NCBI GenBank assembly: GCA_018873245.2 | Contig: JAEMBT020000007.1 | Span: 2,304,001 to 2,368,000 of the forward strand | Direction of reading: 5' to 3' | Length of the DNA stretch: 64,000 nucleotides | Origin: Archegozetes longisetosus | Lineage: Eukaryota > Arthropoda > Arachnida > Sarcoptiformes > Trhypochthoniidae | In this document: one piece after another, positions 23,612 to 38,362 of the stretch | Numbering within the stretch: position 1 is the stretch's first letter | Layout: the number at the start of each line of letters is the position of its first letter | The notes under the pieces: model-generated | What the model was told of the DNA's origin: nothing | Seen by the model: the letters and a program-made list of their open reading frames with translations, nothing else | The model's database searches: none | Program-made: the position numbers and the translations under genes

Positions 23612-26600
23612 CTGTAAAAATTGGAATACTTTATAAAGTATGATATAATAAATCGTAGATCAGAATATATTGACAAAATTAAAACTATTTGTATTTAGCA
23701 TATTTAATATTTAGTTAAATTTAATACTTTTGGACCATAGCGTAAAGGAATGTTTGCATAGAACTGTTTGATTTTCGAATTAATAAAATATAGTATATGC
23801 AGAGATTTTTCAAACTTTCATTAGTTTTTCGTTAGACGCATGAAAAAATGATTCCATGCATGCATTGTTTGACTTTTGTTGCACAGATGTTAATAAGTGA
23901 AAATTTTCTATTCTCTCAATGAGAGTCTCTATTGATTTTCTGAACAGAAATCACGAGAAATGAATCAACATTTTTCAAGCCTCGAGACATATTGATTAGA
24001 ATATATTCTCATAAATTACTAGAGTTTTGAATATAAGACGAATGTCCATTACTGTTTCACTGGTGAATAACTGAAAATTAATGAGCATAAAGCTGTAATT
24101 TAAAAGCAAAAGTTTACTGAGTTTTTCAAAGAATTAATCAAAAAACAATTGATTTTTGCATTCTTTATTAAAATGTTACTATTGACTACTAATGTTACTT
24201 TTGACACTGACAAATGGTATTGAGATACTACAAGAATGTAAATGAGTATCAGCAATCATTATGAGCGATTGACTAGTGATCAAATGGTTTTGTAAATTTC
24301 CTCAGTTTCCTTCAAAAAATACAAATTAGAAAATAAGTATTTATTGATACGAGAATGCGGTGACCGATTCTTCACGTTTAGTTATTAGTCATCAATAATG
24401 AATTACGGGTTAAAAGTTTTTCAATTTAAATCCAAGCACTTTACGTTGATAAATTAAAATTGTTTAATATAAAAATCATTCATTTCTCTTATCAAATTTG
24501 CATAACCTATAGTTATAACATGACTGCTTTGACACTTGACAATTTATCTAACATTAGCAACAATATTAAACGAAGTCTCTAGATAATTTACAATTCTTAA
24601 GCATTTCATATTAGTGAAGTTGCGAACTAAATATTTCAATTAGTATTAAGTGGAAATTCATCATCAGATTAGTAAAATCTGGTAACCTACTGATGTGATG
24701 AATGAATAAATGAAAATATATTTTCATTTAAGTTATTGAGTTCTTCAAGTTCGCAAACAAGTTTACTCAAGTCAGGTTCAAACACTCAATTAGTCATTTG
24801 ACTTGAGAAAACTTGAATTACAATATTTTACTAGCGAAACATGTCATACGATTAATTTATATTCAATGCCATTTCAAGATCAAACCAGAAAAGTCGTAAA
24901 TTTTGATTCAAAGGAGTATTTAATTATCATATTCAATTTAATTCAGACATCATCATAGAACTTATTTAATTTTCACTATCAATCTTTCCACAAATATTTA
25001 AGAATATTTCGAATCATTGAGTTTCGTACAGTTTCACAAAAATAGGCATTAAATTTACGCTGTTACTTTACACAAAATCAAGGTTGTTATGCAAACTTGC
25101 ATATATGTACTAACCAGTTAGTTTTTATCTTAACTAGGTTTACAACTATGAATATATCTTGGTCCTTTTATTCGTAAACTTATTTTTTTCCAAGTTGATT
25201 ACTCAATATAAAAACTGAATAAATTATATCTCTGTTCAACGGTTAATCTGCAAGAGTTAAATAAGACAAATCAGTCTCACTGGTCACGAAGCTATAAAAA
25301 GCTTATTTTTGAAATTTTAATAGGAAATCAGATATAGATATTAAGTTAAGGAATGTTTGCAGGTAGTTGCATTTCTATTTGAAATTCTATTTAGATAAAA
25401 CTTACTTTATCTCGAAATTAAAGACGAATCACCGATTGCAAACCACTTCGAAAATGTGAACAAATTTTATTTTTATAGCTAACTAGTGAGTATACTAATG
25501 ACACATATTAAAAAATTTCAACCAATCTCTAACAGAAAATTGACCCAATAGAAGAAATCCAGTTGACTGTTTAGGTGCTAATTATCTAGGACAAGTTAGG
25601 TATTATGTCATTCAAATTGATTTGAAAACTGACTTTGTAATTGAGCTGTTCTTTTCGAGTCAAATAAACGCACAATACAGAGGCAGTAAAAGTATTTAAC
25701 GCAATTCACGAAAAACTCTGACGTATTTTGAATTCTAATTAGTATCAATTAAAGCTTATTTAAAGAGCTTTAATTTGACACCTAACACTTGCAATAAAAC
25801 TTGCACATCATAAGCAAGAGTTTTCATATTCCATGTTTTAATAATATTTTGCACTCTATGTAAAAGTCTATATATTTTATGTATTAGTTCAAAAGGTTGA
25901 AACTAAATGAAATCCTGATTTTGTTTAAATTTTACTCATGATCTAACTTAAGTAAATTAATTATCTTTTTCACTAATATTAAAGTACTAATGTAATTTTA
26001 GTAGATTAGTTTTTAAGTGGATTAGCATTTAAAGTAGATTAGTTTGCAAACATAGGAACTATTAATTTGTTTTGGAAAATGAAAAATTAATTTTTCCCAC
26101 AAAAGCCTCATTTTTGGTAGAAAGTCATTTTATGGAGTCTTTATGGATTCTTTGGTCAAATTTAATTGAATTAATTATTAATGTGGAGTATCAAATTAAA
26201 GGTAAGCTTTTAGGCTTCAATTTGATGTATGGTGACTACCTCTTCCCACATAAAAACTGGACACAAATCATGAATGGAGAAACCCATACATAATATTTTT
26301 AAAAGATATTTTAATTGTACTGTATTGTTTCATGTTTTATGTGTAGCTTACTTGATTTAAAACTAATTTTAATAAGTTATCTGTGAGTCTATTTCATTTT
26401 GTTGAAAAAGTACTCTATTAATTCAAAAAATTTTCAATTTTTACAATTTAGAACCTTTGATGAAGGTGAATTTGTAACATTTTTAAAATAAAAGTTTGAT
26501 ACAGTCCAGTTAAAGACTAAATGTCCAGTAACTCTAATCTAATGTATTAGAATTTTCAACAGCTTAGTTATGAGTTGAATTAAGAATCCCGTCAATGCTA

Positions 26601-29600
26601 CTCTCGCTAAAGTTAAAATTTTACCGCTTACAATCACCAACATTAAATCATCTATTGGTTATCTATCCCTAATCTAAACTCTTTCTATCGTTTTAATTTT
26701 CTCTTGAATTCTAGTAACATGTTGAGAGCATCCATTCATTATATTGAGAAAAAGCTATTCGAGTAATAATAAGCAGACTACAAATTCTTGAATAAAGATG
26801 ATAAATTTAATGACCCCAACGAAGAGGTGGTTTTGACAAAGGTTAGCTGTTTAATAAGTGAGTAATAAGGATGTAATAAGTAGGTCTTCCACCTCTCAAC
26901 AATTGATTTTTAATCTCAAGGCTTTTAGTTTTTTAAACTAGAAATTTAATACCTAAATCTTAATATTCGCTACTTTTATTGAAATTCTTTAGAAAATTAT
27001 TCTATATAAGATTCTTTATAAAATAATCTTTGTATTTAGTCAACCATAAGGCAAGATCCTAGTTACTTCAAATTTGTATATTCTATGCTGATAAATACAT
27101 TTCATTACTCAGTGCTTATAAACCTGAAAGTGAAAAGTCTTATAAATTGATCATTGCATCGATTTTTTCTCAAGATTTCATCCTATTAAAAGGTGAAAAT
27201 ATAGTTTTAAACAGTACTTTTAAATTCTCATTAGTCAATCTTTTATTTTACTTTACTTAAATTTATCATAAATTATGCTTTTTAAAGTTGACTTTATATC
27301 AACATTGAACAAAATTCTCGTAGTAAACTGTAATAAATGTATTTTTATTATTTTATACTAAATCAAGCTAATAAAGTTTGTGAAGCATGATGTCTGAAAG
27401 GAGAAACTGATTACTTTAAATTACCGTTACTTTATACTATTCTTAGAAAGCTAAGTTAGATCATAAAATTTCATCGACTTTTTACCTCATTTTCAAAAAT
27501 ATTCCTAATCGAGATTCCAGTATCAATCTGTAACTCAAATTTTTGCTGTCAATTTCAGTTCGATAGTTGTTATAAAAACATTCCGAAACATAATTTTCTG
27601 ATTGGTAATAAAAAGTTTTAAAACTATCAAATAATAGGCAGCACTTATTTTCAGCATCAGTTTGACTATAACTTTGGATGATCTAGCAAAAGTCTGACAC
27701 TATATCAGATTTTAATTTTGCGACACTTTAGCATGTTGCGAATATCTCTTTAAAGAGTGAAACAATTTTTATTTTCTGTCTTACATGCAACTTATAAGAA
27801 CATTAATTTCAATCTGCTTTAGAATGTCTTGCACAAACACTTTTGAATAGATCACAGAGAATCACAGAAAATAACTCTATTGTAGTTCAATTTGAGCTCC
27901 CATTTTATTTCCTCACACATCATAAGTGCAATTAAGTAACTGATTCATAGTTGATCACTAGCTCAATGTCGTAACATATATCACTCAAAAAAATTTGATT
28001 TCAATCTTATGATAAATTACCACTTCCTCTTTAGTGATACAGTCAAACACTGATAACATGATTATTCTGGTTTTAGGAAACTATTGTAGAAATTATTGAG
28101 CCTTATTTACATTTGTGGAATCAAATGGAAAATTTATCATGACGCCATTTACCAATCGTCATAATAGAATAAGATCATTCATCTGTTATTTTTATGCATT
28201 TTAACTAAGGTTATTTTTGTTCAAAATGCAATAATTATTTCTCATTCAAATATTTGTAAGTTTTTAGTTTCACTATTTTTGCAGTGATCCGCTCCAACTG
28301 CTTGTCAAAGTTTGGACTATTTTGTATTATTCACAACCCTATACAGCTTTTCTGATCATTTAGCTATGAGTTTATGAATTACAATTTTTTAACTTCATCT
28401 CTTAAATTGATCTAAAAGAGTTTAATTTTTAAGTATGAGAGCATTCTAAAAACGTTCTCAAAAAACACTCGACAGAACTTTGATCGCGAGTTTTTCCATG
28501 GTTTAAATTTGTATCAAAAAACAATTCGAAAAATTGAAATGATTTTGTTCGTTATTTCAGAAATATTAAAACCAATAAAGATGTCATCAATTTTAAGAAT
28601 TCGTTTATAAATATGTTTGTCACTAAAATAAACATTTTAGGTAAAATGTTAAGATACTTTCCAAAATGTGAATGTTAAAGACTAAATTGTTAATCATTCA
28701 AAAATTTTGAGCACCAATGAACAAATCGATTGGAACTTTACTTTTGAAAATTCAATGTTTATGTAATTTTGGCTCTAAAAGATAATTTTAGCCTTAAAAT
28801 TAAAATGCGATGAAAGCTCATAAAAAGTATCTTAAAGGTAAATTAATAATAGTCATCGTTGACTGCATGAAAGAAGAGAAAGTTATTGACTTAACAACAA
28901 ATAATAAATGTCTATTGAAGTTTGTTTTTGAAATATGCGAACGAATCTCACGGATACTTTCAACAATCAGTCGAATAAACCTTTTGTAGTTAGTCACTAT
29001 CAAACAAATCTAATATGATTATAACTCTTTTTAGTTTTAAAAAATAAATAATTTTTTCAATCATGAGTCAATTTTATCTAAAATTTGAAGTTATTTTAGT
29101 GCATAAAATGCTTAGCTTTCATTTGATTCATAACTAGAAGAGTTGTGAGTAAATAAAATGTTTTGAAATGCAAACAAAAACCTTATAACTTTGCATAAGT
29201 TTAACAAACATTTGCAAAATCGAATCATGTGTGAATGAACACTTCAATTTTCTTATCTGAAGAAGAAAATTTCGAAATTAATCAATAGATAGGATATAAA
29301 TATGAAATAAAAGCGATTGTTTTAGTATTAGTTTAGAGATAAACGTGATACAGGATCTATAATAACCTATTAGCGAAGTTCAAAAAATTCAACTTTATCA
29401 TAGTGTTAAACAAACGCCCATTTGACCTCGATCAAATTAATTCAATGCTAAATTCGATCAAATAGGTATATATTTAATTAATTAGTTATTGTTCTTCAAG
29501 TGTTTGGCTTGAATTGGCGATTGAAAGCATTGTATGCTTAGATATTAATATTTTTTTGTAAGTATGCAATTATTTCTTATCAATATATCATACGACGAAA

Positions 29601-30448
29601 GAAAGTATAACTCACATTCATATCATCTTAATTTTTATCTCTACTAAACTTATGTCTTGTCTTATGTAAGCCTAATATACAGCTTATTCTCGATATAGTG
29701 TATTAATAAATTAAAATTGAAATGCGAGCAAAATTATTCTCAAAACTTTTGGTTTAAATAAAACTTTTCCTCTTATTTAAAACTAGAAAATGACAGTTTG
29801 ATATAATTAGTGTAAAAATTATCATAACATGTACAAATGTTATGTGACTAGTGCTCAAAAACGTTTTCGCAGAAAAGAAAACTTTTATCACTATTTCTGA
29901 TTAGTACTTGTAATAAAAAAAACTGCGGCCATGTTTTCAATGTTTATTTTTAAGTAAAGTTACAAAAATTTTATGCAAATAAGTCATTTTTTGTCAAAAG
30001 ATCATTAAATATAAATCATATTCCAAGTTAACGGAAAATTATGAGTAATTTGTGATCCAAAAGTCAATTTGTATTGTATTGAAGTATTAGTAAATATTAT
30101 AGTCATTGATATAAACTGTACCGAAAGTGAATTTGCAGTATATCTAATATCAGAAATTACTTTTGACTAATTTTGAACTTTATATAAAAAAATCCGTAAA
30201 AATGATGAATGTGTTAGTAGCGGCTATAAGAGCGAAAAATAAATCGACTCATAACATGGGCATCATTCTGAGGCCACAGTATCCGCAATACGTTTTATAT
30301 GATGTTTGTTATGATTATTTGCTTATAATAGGGAAATAACTTTTATGCTCTATTTTTTGGATTCAGTTTAAATGAATTTTTATTAATTTGAATAATTTGG
30401 TAATAGAGTGACGGCGACGAAGTTGAGTGTAACTTATCAACTGTAAAG
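23612..30448. other. Shared 6.8-kb region between divergent peptidase genes
   Basis: This region separates the most upstream exon found for peptidase A (minus) from the first coding exon of peptidase B (plus). It must contain both promoters and the missing first exon of peptidase A. I scanned for a short ATG exon ending in a GTAAGT-type donor in the right phase on the minus strand and found no convincing candidate. No RNA gene or transposon terminus was recognised. Confidence 0.4.
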
Positions 30449-33400
30449 ATGTCTTACGGCAGCAGTAAAAGCGCATTGACTGAAGATGCCAAGTAAGTGA
30501 TCGGCAATTTGACTAAAATTTACTTTTTAAAGTTTTATCTTGTTTATACTCGCAATAAATTCATATTTTTAGATGTTTTGATTTAAGCAGAAAAGAACTC
30601 AAACGCTGTTACGTACAGCTCACATTTGAGTTCTTTTCAGAAAATCATTTAATTGAGTAAAGGAATCATCTGAACACTTGTTTATTTTGTTGATTGTCAT
30701 TTTTGTGTTCATTACAAATGTAGCATAACTGCGGTATATTTCTCTAGGTTTGAAACCTATCTTTTAGTAAAATCATTAGTCTGTAGCTATCGCGTATATC
30801 GTCATTTTCTATAATCATCTCTTAAGCTAATTTTGATACTAGTTCGAAGCAACCATAAACATTTGAATTGTAAGAAAATGTAACATACACATTAAGTTCT
30901 TCTAGTATTGCAACAAATTTTCCGAAAAGTTTATAATCAATGACTCTAAAGCTTGTGAATAAAACCTAAGTATTGTAAACATTTGCGAGAGATATTTTCC
31001 ACTAAAAAAATCTATATTTTTAAGATAAAGAATATTCAATACAAGACTATTTTCTCATTTATATAGAAATAAATTGAAAAACTGTTGCTTTCGTAGTCAA
31101 TAGACAGATGAGCGAAACATATAGTCTTATAATATTTTACTTAGAAGCTAATACTTTAGTATTCAGAAAATAGATTAATAATAGCTAACAAAGTCCTAAA
31201 AATATAACTAAAGCTAGACATGAATGTAATGATTGCTCCATTTCCTAAATGTCTCATTGAATAAAAATCAGAAAAAAATGAAAACTAGACTAAAAACGCA
31301 CACAAATTAATAACATACGTTCACCTGCTATTTGTTTGAGAATCAACTATTCATTGCTTACTATATAGTGTTAGATCTTATTACAAATGCAAAAATCATG
31401 TCAAACTAATAAATTTCACTTTTTTCTAAACACTTATTTAGTCCTAGGGGTGGATTTTGGTCTAATCGCACAAAAATGGAGAAAAACCTGATTATGCTAA
31501 TCGGGGCCTTATTTCTGGTCACTCTTGGTCTCATGGTTGCTGTTGGACTTTTTGCACATAGCAGTCATCAAAAGGAGAAAGTATTAAATTCAGGTAATTT
31601 TCACGTCTCACAAAACTTATTTGGTTTCATACTCATGACTATTTGAACGATATTTTCTATTATGAGCTTATGTTTCACGATAAAGTGGAAGAATGATCAC
31701 ATTTTTCTTGTTTTAGCTTTTCATTCGTTATAAAAACCTAGAATTTAAGGATTTTTTAAATCTCAGTTATATGACCTTAAGAACACTTTTGAATGTTAGA
31801 CTTTGAATACTACAATAATTGGAGTATTCAGAAATGATTTGTTTGTAACTGAAGCCTATGAAGAGTTTTCTAGTTGTTTGACTGTTTGAATTTGACTGCG
31901 AAAAAGTTTGCACTTATAAAACAATATGTGCTTATGTTCGTCCTTAATCTATTTAATGGCTTATCTCTAAAAGTTACAATCTATTTTCATTTGTTATTCA
32001 TAAGCACAAAATATTGTGTTGCAAAATCATTAGATTAAAAATAATTAGCTTCAGTATCCAATGTCATGGCTTGCAATACAATAGAAAAATTGAATTGATT
32101 ATCTCTTAAGTTAAGTATACTTTTTATACTTCTCAGTCACTTTGGTTTCTATCTGAAAGTTCGCAAATTGTTTCATATCTGCTTTGAATGGCTTAGAACA
32201 CTATTCTAGACTCTTAATCAAAATTGAATTGAACTTGAATCGAAAACAATTCGTGAACAATAGTCTTAGAACTAATAATTATATGATTTACTAAACGAAT
32301 GGCATAAGTAAATACTACTATAGCATTGACTTACGCCGTTTCGCATCAAACCTATGAATGACACATTTTTAATTAATAAACTCCTATAGAAAATATTTTG
32401 AAATCTAATTTTGCAGGACGAATGTTGACATCACCTCATCGTAACTCTAACTCGAATAATTCATTCGCGACAGAAGCCACTCAACAAAACCAAACTCAGA
32501 CACCAGAAAATGGTAACATAAACCCAATTAATGAAACTTCAAACCCAATAACCATTGCTAACCCAAATTCAACTGAATCCATAACAACCATCGCAACAAA
32601 CAATTCTAACAATAATAATATTAATAATAATAATAACAATCTTAATTCCTCTGCAAGTCCTGCTTCAATAGTTTTAAATAATAATAATATGAATGTTAAC
32701 ACTCCTATAAAGTCTCAAATAAGGGCTTTCTATAGCAGTGACAATATTTTTAGCAATAGTAATGATAATAAAAATGAAAATCCATCAGATATCTGCAATA
32801 CAACTGCGTGTCAAGTGGCCGGTAAACTCATCAGAGATGCTATTAATTCTTCGGCTGATCCGTGCGATGACTTTTATGAATTTGCGTGCGGTGGTTGGAT
32901 AACAACGCATACCATACCTAAAGATAAGTCGAGATATGGAAATTTTGATGCTCTCGATGAGAAACTGCAGAATAGTTTGAAGAAAGAGTTGAGCGAACCG
33001 ACGAAGAAAACTGATTCTGTGGCTGTTGTTTATGCATCCGATCTCTATAAGGCTTGTATTGACAATGGTGTGTATTTTTCAATGTTTGTGATTTCCAAAA
33101 AAGATATATGAAAGTTCTCTGTAGTCTCTTATTTTATATCAATTGATATGTAGTTTTCTTATCTATTGATAAAAAACTCGAAATTGATTGATAAAAAATA
33201 TAGTAAAAGAGCGGTCATTAGAGATAAACTTAAAGCAATAATTCGTAATAATTAATATATTATGTTCAACAAAGTAGTCATCAAATTTTAATGGTTTTAA
33301 AAAGTGCTCAATATTAATAATTAAATAAGTTTTAAAGATTAAGAATTAAAAATACTTTATCAGGCCTCCCAAGTTTCCTCAATTTACAATCAAATGATAA

Positions 33401-36400
33401 CTATTTTAAGTTAAACATTACAGTTTGTAATTGAAAGTATTGCACGTTTGAAATCTTCATTAACTTTTCAACTTTTCTGACAGCAACTCTTGAATCGCGA
33501 GGTGTTTCCCCATTGATAACAACCCTTAACTCAATTGGCGGATGGCCTATAATCGGACATTCATCTGTTTATAGCGATAGCACTTATGACTGGAAGGATG
33601 CTTTGGCTAAAGTTGTCGGTCATTTGGATCTATCGTTCCTATTCTCGATTACAGTACAACCGGATTCTAACGAAACTTTGGTTAATAGAATCTATGTAAG
33701 ATTTAATTTTCATATTCTAAAAAGTTAACGAATTAACAAAAGTTTGAAAAACTAGAAAACTGCAAAACTCGAGATTTATGGAAAATAGATAACCAAAACT
33801 TTTTTTTGATGATTTAAGCTATCTGAGGCTTCTAATATTTTGTTATTTCACCATATTTTCAACACTAAAAGTCTGGTTTCATGAATTCTGTCAACAACTA
33901 TAATCTAAAAAATTGATTTGGTTAAAAATTAATTTTAATCTAATCTTTACCCAATTTTGACCCAATATAGTTCGATGCTCCTGGTTTCGGCTTAGGTCGC
34001 AACCAATTAGTGAACACATCCGCATACCCCGATATAGTGAATGCATATAAGAAATTCATGCTCGAAACAGCATTACTATTGGGAGCAAAGAATGACAGCC
34101 AAACACATAAAGACGTGGAAGATATGCTCAATTTCGAGTCAGAACTCGCGACCGTAAGAACCGAAGACGAATCTTAATTTGTGACATAAAAGCATTTTAT
34201 TTCTTTATTAAGAGTTCGTAATTTATGATATAGATAACGTTTTAATTTTTCCTAAAGCTATCGACACCACCAGAAGACAGGCGTGACGCCAAAGTTTGGT
34301 ACAATCGGATGACATTCAAAGACTTCAATGCGTTGACTTCTAACACAGTCGATTGGCTTAATATAACTAACAGAATCTACAAAGCAGTTAACTCAACCAT
34401 ACGTTTGAGTTCTAATGAATTGGTTATTATCGAAGATATTCCTTACTATAAAGGCGTCACTAAACTGTTAGCAAATACTCCCCCGAGAGTTATCGCTAAC
34501 TATTTCGGTTGGATGACTGCCATGAGTTTAGGGGACTATACTGTCAAGAAGTTTAGAGACATTGAGTTTCAGTTTAGTAAAGTTAATTCTGGTGTTGAAG
34601 AAGAAGCAGAGCTCTGGAAAATTTGCATAGATTATTTGGAAAATGCTCTACAATATGCTGTCAGTAGAAAATATGTGGATGAAAATTTTACTGAAAAAGA
34701 TAAGAAAGAGGTCAGTAGTTAAGTAGTTTGCATTATGTGTGAGTTAAGTTGATGCCAATTGTATAAATACTTAACTCGTTCTTCCACAAAAGGAGTTACT
34801 TGTTAATTTTAGCATAGGTTTAGGTCATAGGTTAAGTCAAGTCATGACCCTTTACTTTTCATATAAAACTTCACTCTTTTGAGTTATCGTCGTTGAGTTA
34901 GTCTTTTATAAATTGTTAACATTTAAGAGCTATAAAAGGGTTCAAAAGTAACGCTCTAAACTTAAGAATTAGCTTTACTCTGACAAAATGACCAAATTGT
35001 GAGAAATTCAGCATATTTGTTGAAATTTGTGAAGTGTACAATCATTTCGTTACACATTGTTGCCATCACTTGCAATAAAAATTAAATTCAAAATGTAAGG
35101 TATTTACATAAATGTTCAAATTTGGCTAACATAATTAGCAATTTGACATCATTTTTTCTAGCAAATTATTTATGTTCATTTTGAATTTGATGCATGTTTT
35201 GTGTGTTATTTTTAGGCAACCCTAATGGTGAAAGACGTTAAAGAATCATTTCGGGCATTAGTTGGAGAGAGCGATTGGTTGGACGACATCACCAAAAATA
35301 AGTCATTACACAAATTAAATGCTATTATCGAAAATGTTGGTTATCCAGAATGGATTTTAAACAATAAAGATCTCGATGACTACTATGATTTGGTAAAAAA
35401 TTGAACGCGTTCTTCTGCCAATTTTTCTTTGAACCTTGTATTGAATGACATTTTTCAGAAACAAAAAGTTGATCCTACAAAAGCCTTCGAAAGTATCTTA
35501 TACATACAAATGAACTCAGCATTAGGTGAATTTGAAGACATTAGAAAACCAGTGAATAGAACTATTAGGTAAAAAGAGTTAATTTGTTTTCTGGAAAAAC
35601 ATAAGTAACTTGTGTGAGAGTACGCACTCGATCTGTTCTTCCAGAAAATCGCTTATCTACTAAAACGTTATATGAAAGCTAAAAATTTGCTTATTAACAC
35701 TTAAATAGTTGGCCAATGCCTCCGGCAATAGTGAACGCTGCTTATGAGCCGACACAGAATTCCATCAGTAAGTCTTGCCAAGTACTTAGAAAAAATTGAA
35801 ACTGAGCTAACTTGATTCGAAAATTTTTCCTCTATAAGCAATTCCCGCGGGAATATTGAAGTCACCGTTCTTTGACAGTCAAAGACCCGCTTATATGAAC
35901 TATGGAGCTATAGGCTTGGTAATTATCTGATTGAATTAATTTTTTAGACCTTGATGTAGTTTTTAATTGCACTGAATTTTCTGTTCATATACAGGTTGTT
36001 GGCCATGAACTTACACATGGTTTTGATGATGAAGGTACTAATTATTATTAATGAGTCTTACAACAGTTTATCTATTTAAAAATTTTCTATTAATAATTGA
36101 AGAGAAAATTTGTTCAATTTTAATTAAAATTAAAATAAGAGGGCATGTCAAATATGCATACAATAATTGAAACTGCATTTCAAACTACCTTTTAATTAAT
36201 ATTGATTTGAAACTCTTATTCATTTCTCACTTAATTTTTTTCATTTAAAAGGCAGTCAATTCGACGAAAACGGAAATCTAGTTAACTGGTGGAGCGATAA
36301 GATTCGTGAACGATTTGATGAGAAGTCTGACTGTTTTATCAATGAGTACAGCAATTATTATGATTCCGAAGCACAAATGCATGTATGAAAACAGCATAAG

Positions 36401-37067
36401 ATGAAAACATTTCTAAAATTAACATTAGTTATATTTATGTATATAATTAACAGTTAAACGGAAACAATACAGTGGGCGAAAACATTGCAGATAACGGAGG
36501 ACTTAGAGAGTCGTTCAGAGCCTATGAAATTTATGTTAAAAAACATGGGGAACCACAACGTTTGCCTTACATCAGTCAATACTCACCTGAACAGGTCTTC
36601 TTCCTCTCCTACGCCAATGTAAGCAATTAGAAGCCAAAACTTCATTATAATGAGTACCGATACAATGCAATTTTGATATAACAAACTCTCAATATAGAAA
36701 ACTGATTATAAAAAATTTCGATTGGAACAAAGCTTCTATGTAAAAAACTTTAAAAAATTCTAATACAGCAAAGTTTTGATATAACTAGAGAACTGTCAGG
36801 TCCATTGAGTTCGTTGTATCGGTATATCGAACGTAAAATTATTTTTTGAAAAAACGAACCTTTTACAACTTTTGATTTTTGAATTTAAAGACATGGTGTA
36901 GTCTAATAAGGCCTGAAGCACTCAAAACATTGATTCAATACAATCCTCACAGTCCATCTAAATATAGAGTTAACGTTCCCTTCACTAACTTTAAGACATT
37001 TTCCGATGTCTACAAGTGTAAAGAAAACTCAAGAATGAATCCGAAAAATAAGTGCGTTTTGTGGTAG
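30449..37067 (+). CDS. Neprilysin-like M13 zinc metallopeptidase B
   Basis: Fourteen exons: 30449-30492, 31442-31593, 32417-33067, 33484-33695, 33971-34153, 34258-34710, 35216-35392, 35459-35568, 35709-35767, 35839-35918, 35995-36034, 36252-36382, 36454-36618 and 36891-37067. Total 2,634 bases, 877 residues, all junctions in phase. A 30-residue cytosolic tail precedes one membrane anchor (about 31-53), then an Asn/Thr-rich stalk (about 70-155) before ADPCDDFYEFACGGW. Catalytic features are HELTH at 711-715 (two His zinc ligands and the catalytic Glu712), GENIADNGG with ligand E773 and D777, H839 and R845 of the pocket, and CVLW at the end. The substrate motif reads VNAAY where family members usually have NA plus two aromatics. 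It should act outside the cell on small peptides. The start ATG at 30449 is the only one in its short exon, and a 5' UTR exon is possible. Confidence 0.92.
32417..32880 (+). other. Asn-rich low-complexity stalk of peptidase B
   Basis: The first two thirds of exon 3 encode a region dominated by Asn, Thr, Ser and Gln, including runs of up to six Asn made mostly of AAT codons with some AAC. It lies between the membrane anchor and the catalytic ectodomain, where neprilysins normally have a short linker. The neighbouring peptidase A has only about 16 codons (exon 23217-23267) at this place. The run is likely flexible, glycosylatable (several N-x-S/T sites) and length-variable. Confidence 0.8.
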
Positions 37068-38362
37068 AAGAAAACATGTTTAAATCATATCTACAACTGA
37101 TGAATAACTATTTTAATTTAAAGTATTAGTCTTAACCTAACAATTGATTTTTATATTAGTATTTTGAATTAATTTATTAACTTTAAAAGAAACTTTTTGG
37201 TGTTAACCATTATTATATTGCATTAAATTAATAAGTTGTTAATAATTAATCACAAATTTTTAATTAATTAAAGCAATGAAATCTACAAATAAGTACGAGT
37301 ACTTTCAAACATGAAGTCAATCCAAGATAATACAATTATGATATAATGATATATTTTCAAATTATAATGTTTAAAATGAATATTTATATATTTGATAATT
37401 TATAAAATATTTTGAATACCTTTGATCGTGTCGTCGACAAACATTGTCTCATGAACTGTAATACTTCTAAATGATTCGCAAACTTGTTTCAGATGTTTTT
37501 CAAGTCAATATTTGTTGCTAATTAATTTGCAGAAATTTATTTACTTTGAAAGTGCCGCTATACTTGGCATCAGATCCGATATTTTGCAAGTTAACAATAA
37601 CTGCAAATTACTTTTCTCTAATAATTGATTCGTTACCAGTTGTAATACCATTAGTGCAACACATCGGATGTGGATATTACCGATATTTATCGGCTCAGAA
37701 AAATTTGGGCTCAGTGTTAATTTGAAATCGAGTACTTGACAAACAGTTTATAAATAGTAATTTTACTTTATCAATGAAAACTTTTAAAAGTTTAGTATAA
37801 GTTTTACAAGTTAAGCATTTTAGTCCAAAAACTTGTGAGAAAGTAACTACAACTTTTCCATGTTTTAGCGTTGAACTCATTTTTGTTGACCGCTCACTTT
37901 CTACCTGTCCTCCTTTTCAAGCACACACTTTACTATGAAATGATTAAGAGCTAACTTTCCTAAGTTATTTATTTAAACTTTACAAGATGACTAAGATCTA
38001 CTGGAATTTCAAATGGTAATTGAAAAAGTTAAACAAAATTCAATACGTGGCAAGAATTGTGTAAATCCTTGCTGCTATCTATTTTCTTGATAATTCATCA
38101 AACTAAAGGAGAAAGAAGTTTTCAATAAAAGTCGTATACTATGGTAGTTCTAAATACTCCACTTTTCACTTTCCATTTTAAATAAGAAAATACTTTTCAA
38201 AAAATAAAGTATTTATTAAAATATAGTTAGGCTAAAAGAATCAAGAATCACATTATACTAAATAAATGAGATCAGTCAAAATTTTTAAATGTGCATAAAG
38301 GTTTTTAACTTTATTAGCTACAGTACATATTGCTTTATCAAGCAACACATTAACATTTCTTA
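37068..38362. other. Downstream of peptidase B, nothing recognised
   Basis: AT-rich DNA containing the 3' UTR of peptidase B. No canonical AATAAA was found close to the stop codon, only ATTAAA-like variants. No exon or ordered repeat was recognised. Confidence 0.35.

Noticed and set aside
26072-26293. Open frame of 73 codons starting MENEKLIFPTKASF
   Set aside because: No recognised motif, no splice-supported neighbour, and length within chance for this region. It lies in the spacer between the peptidase genes.
32496-32702. Leu-rich minus-strand frame
   Set aside because: It is the antisense shadow of the Asn codons (AAT/AAC) in the peptidase B stalk.
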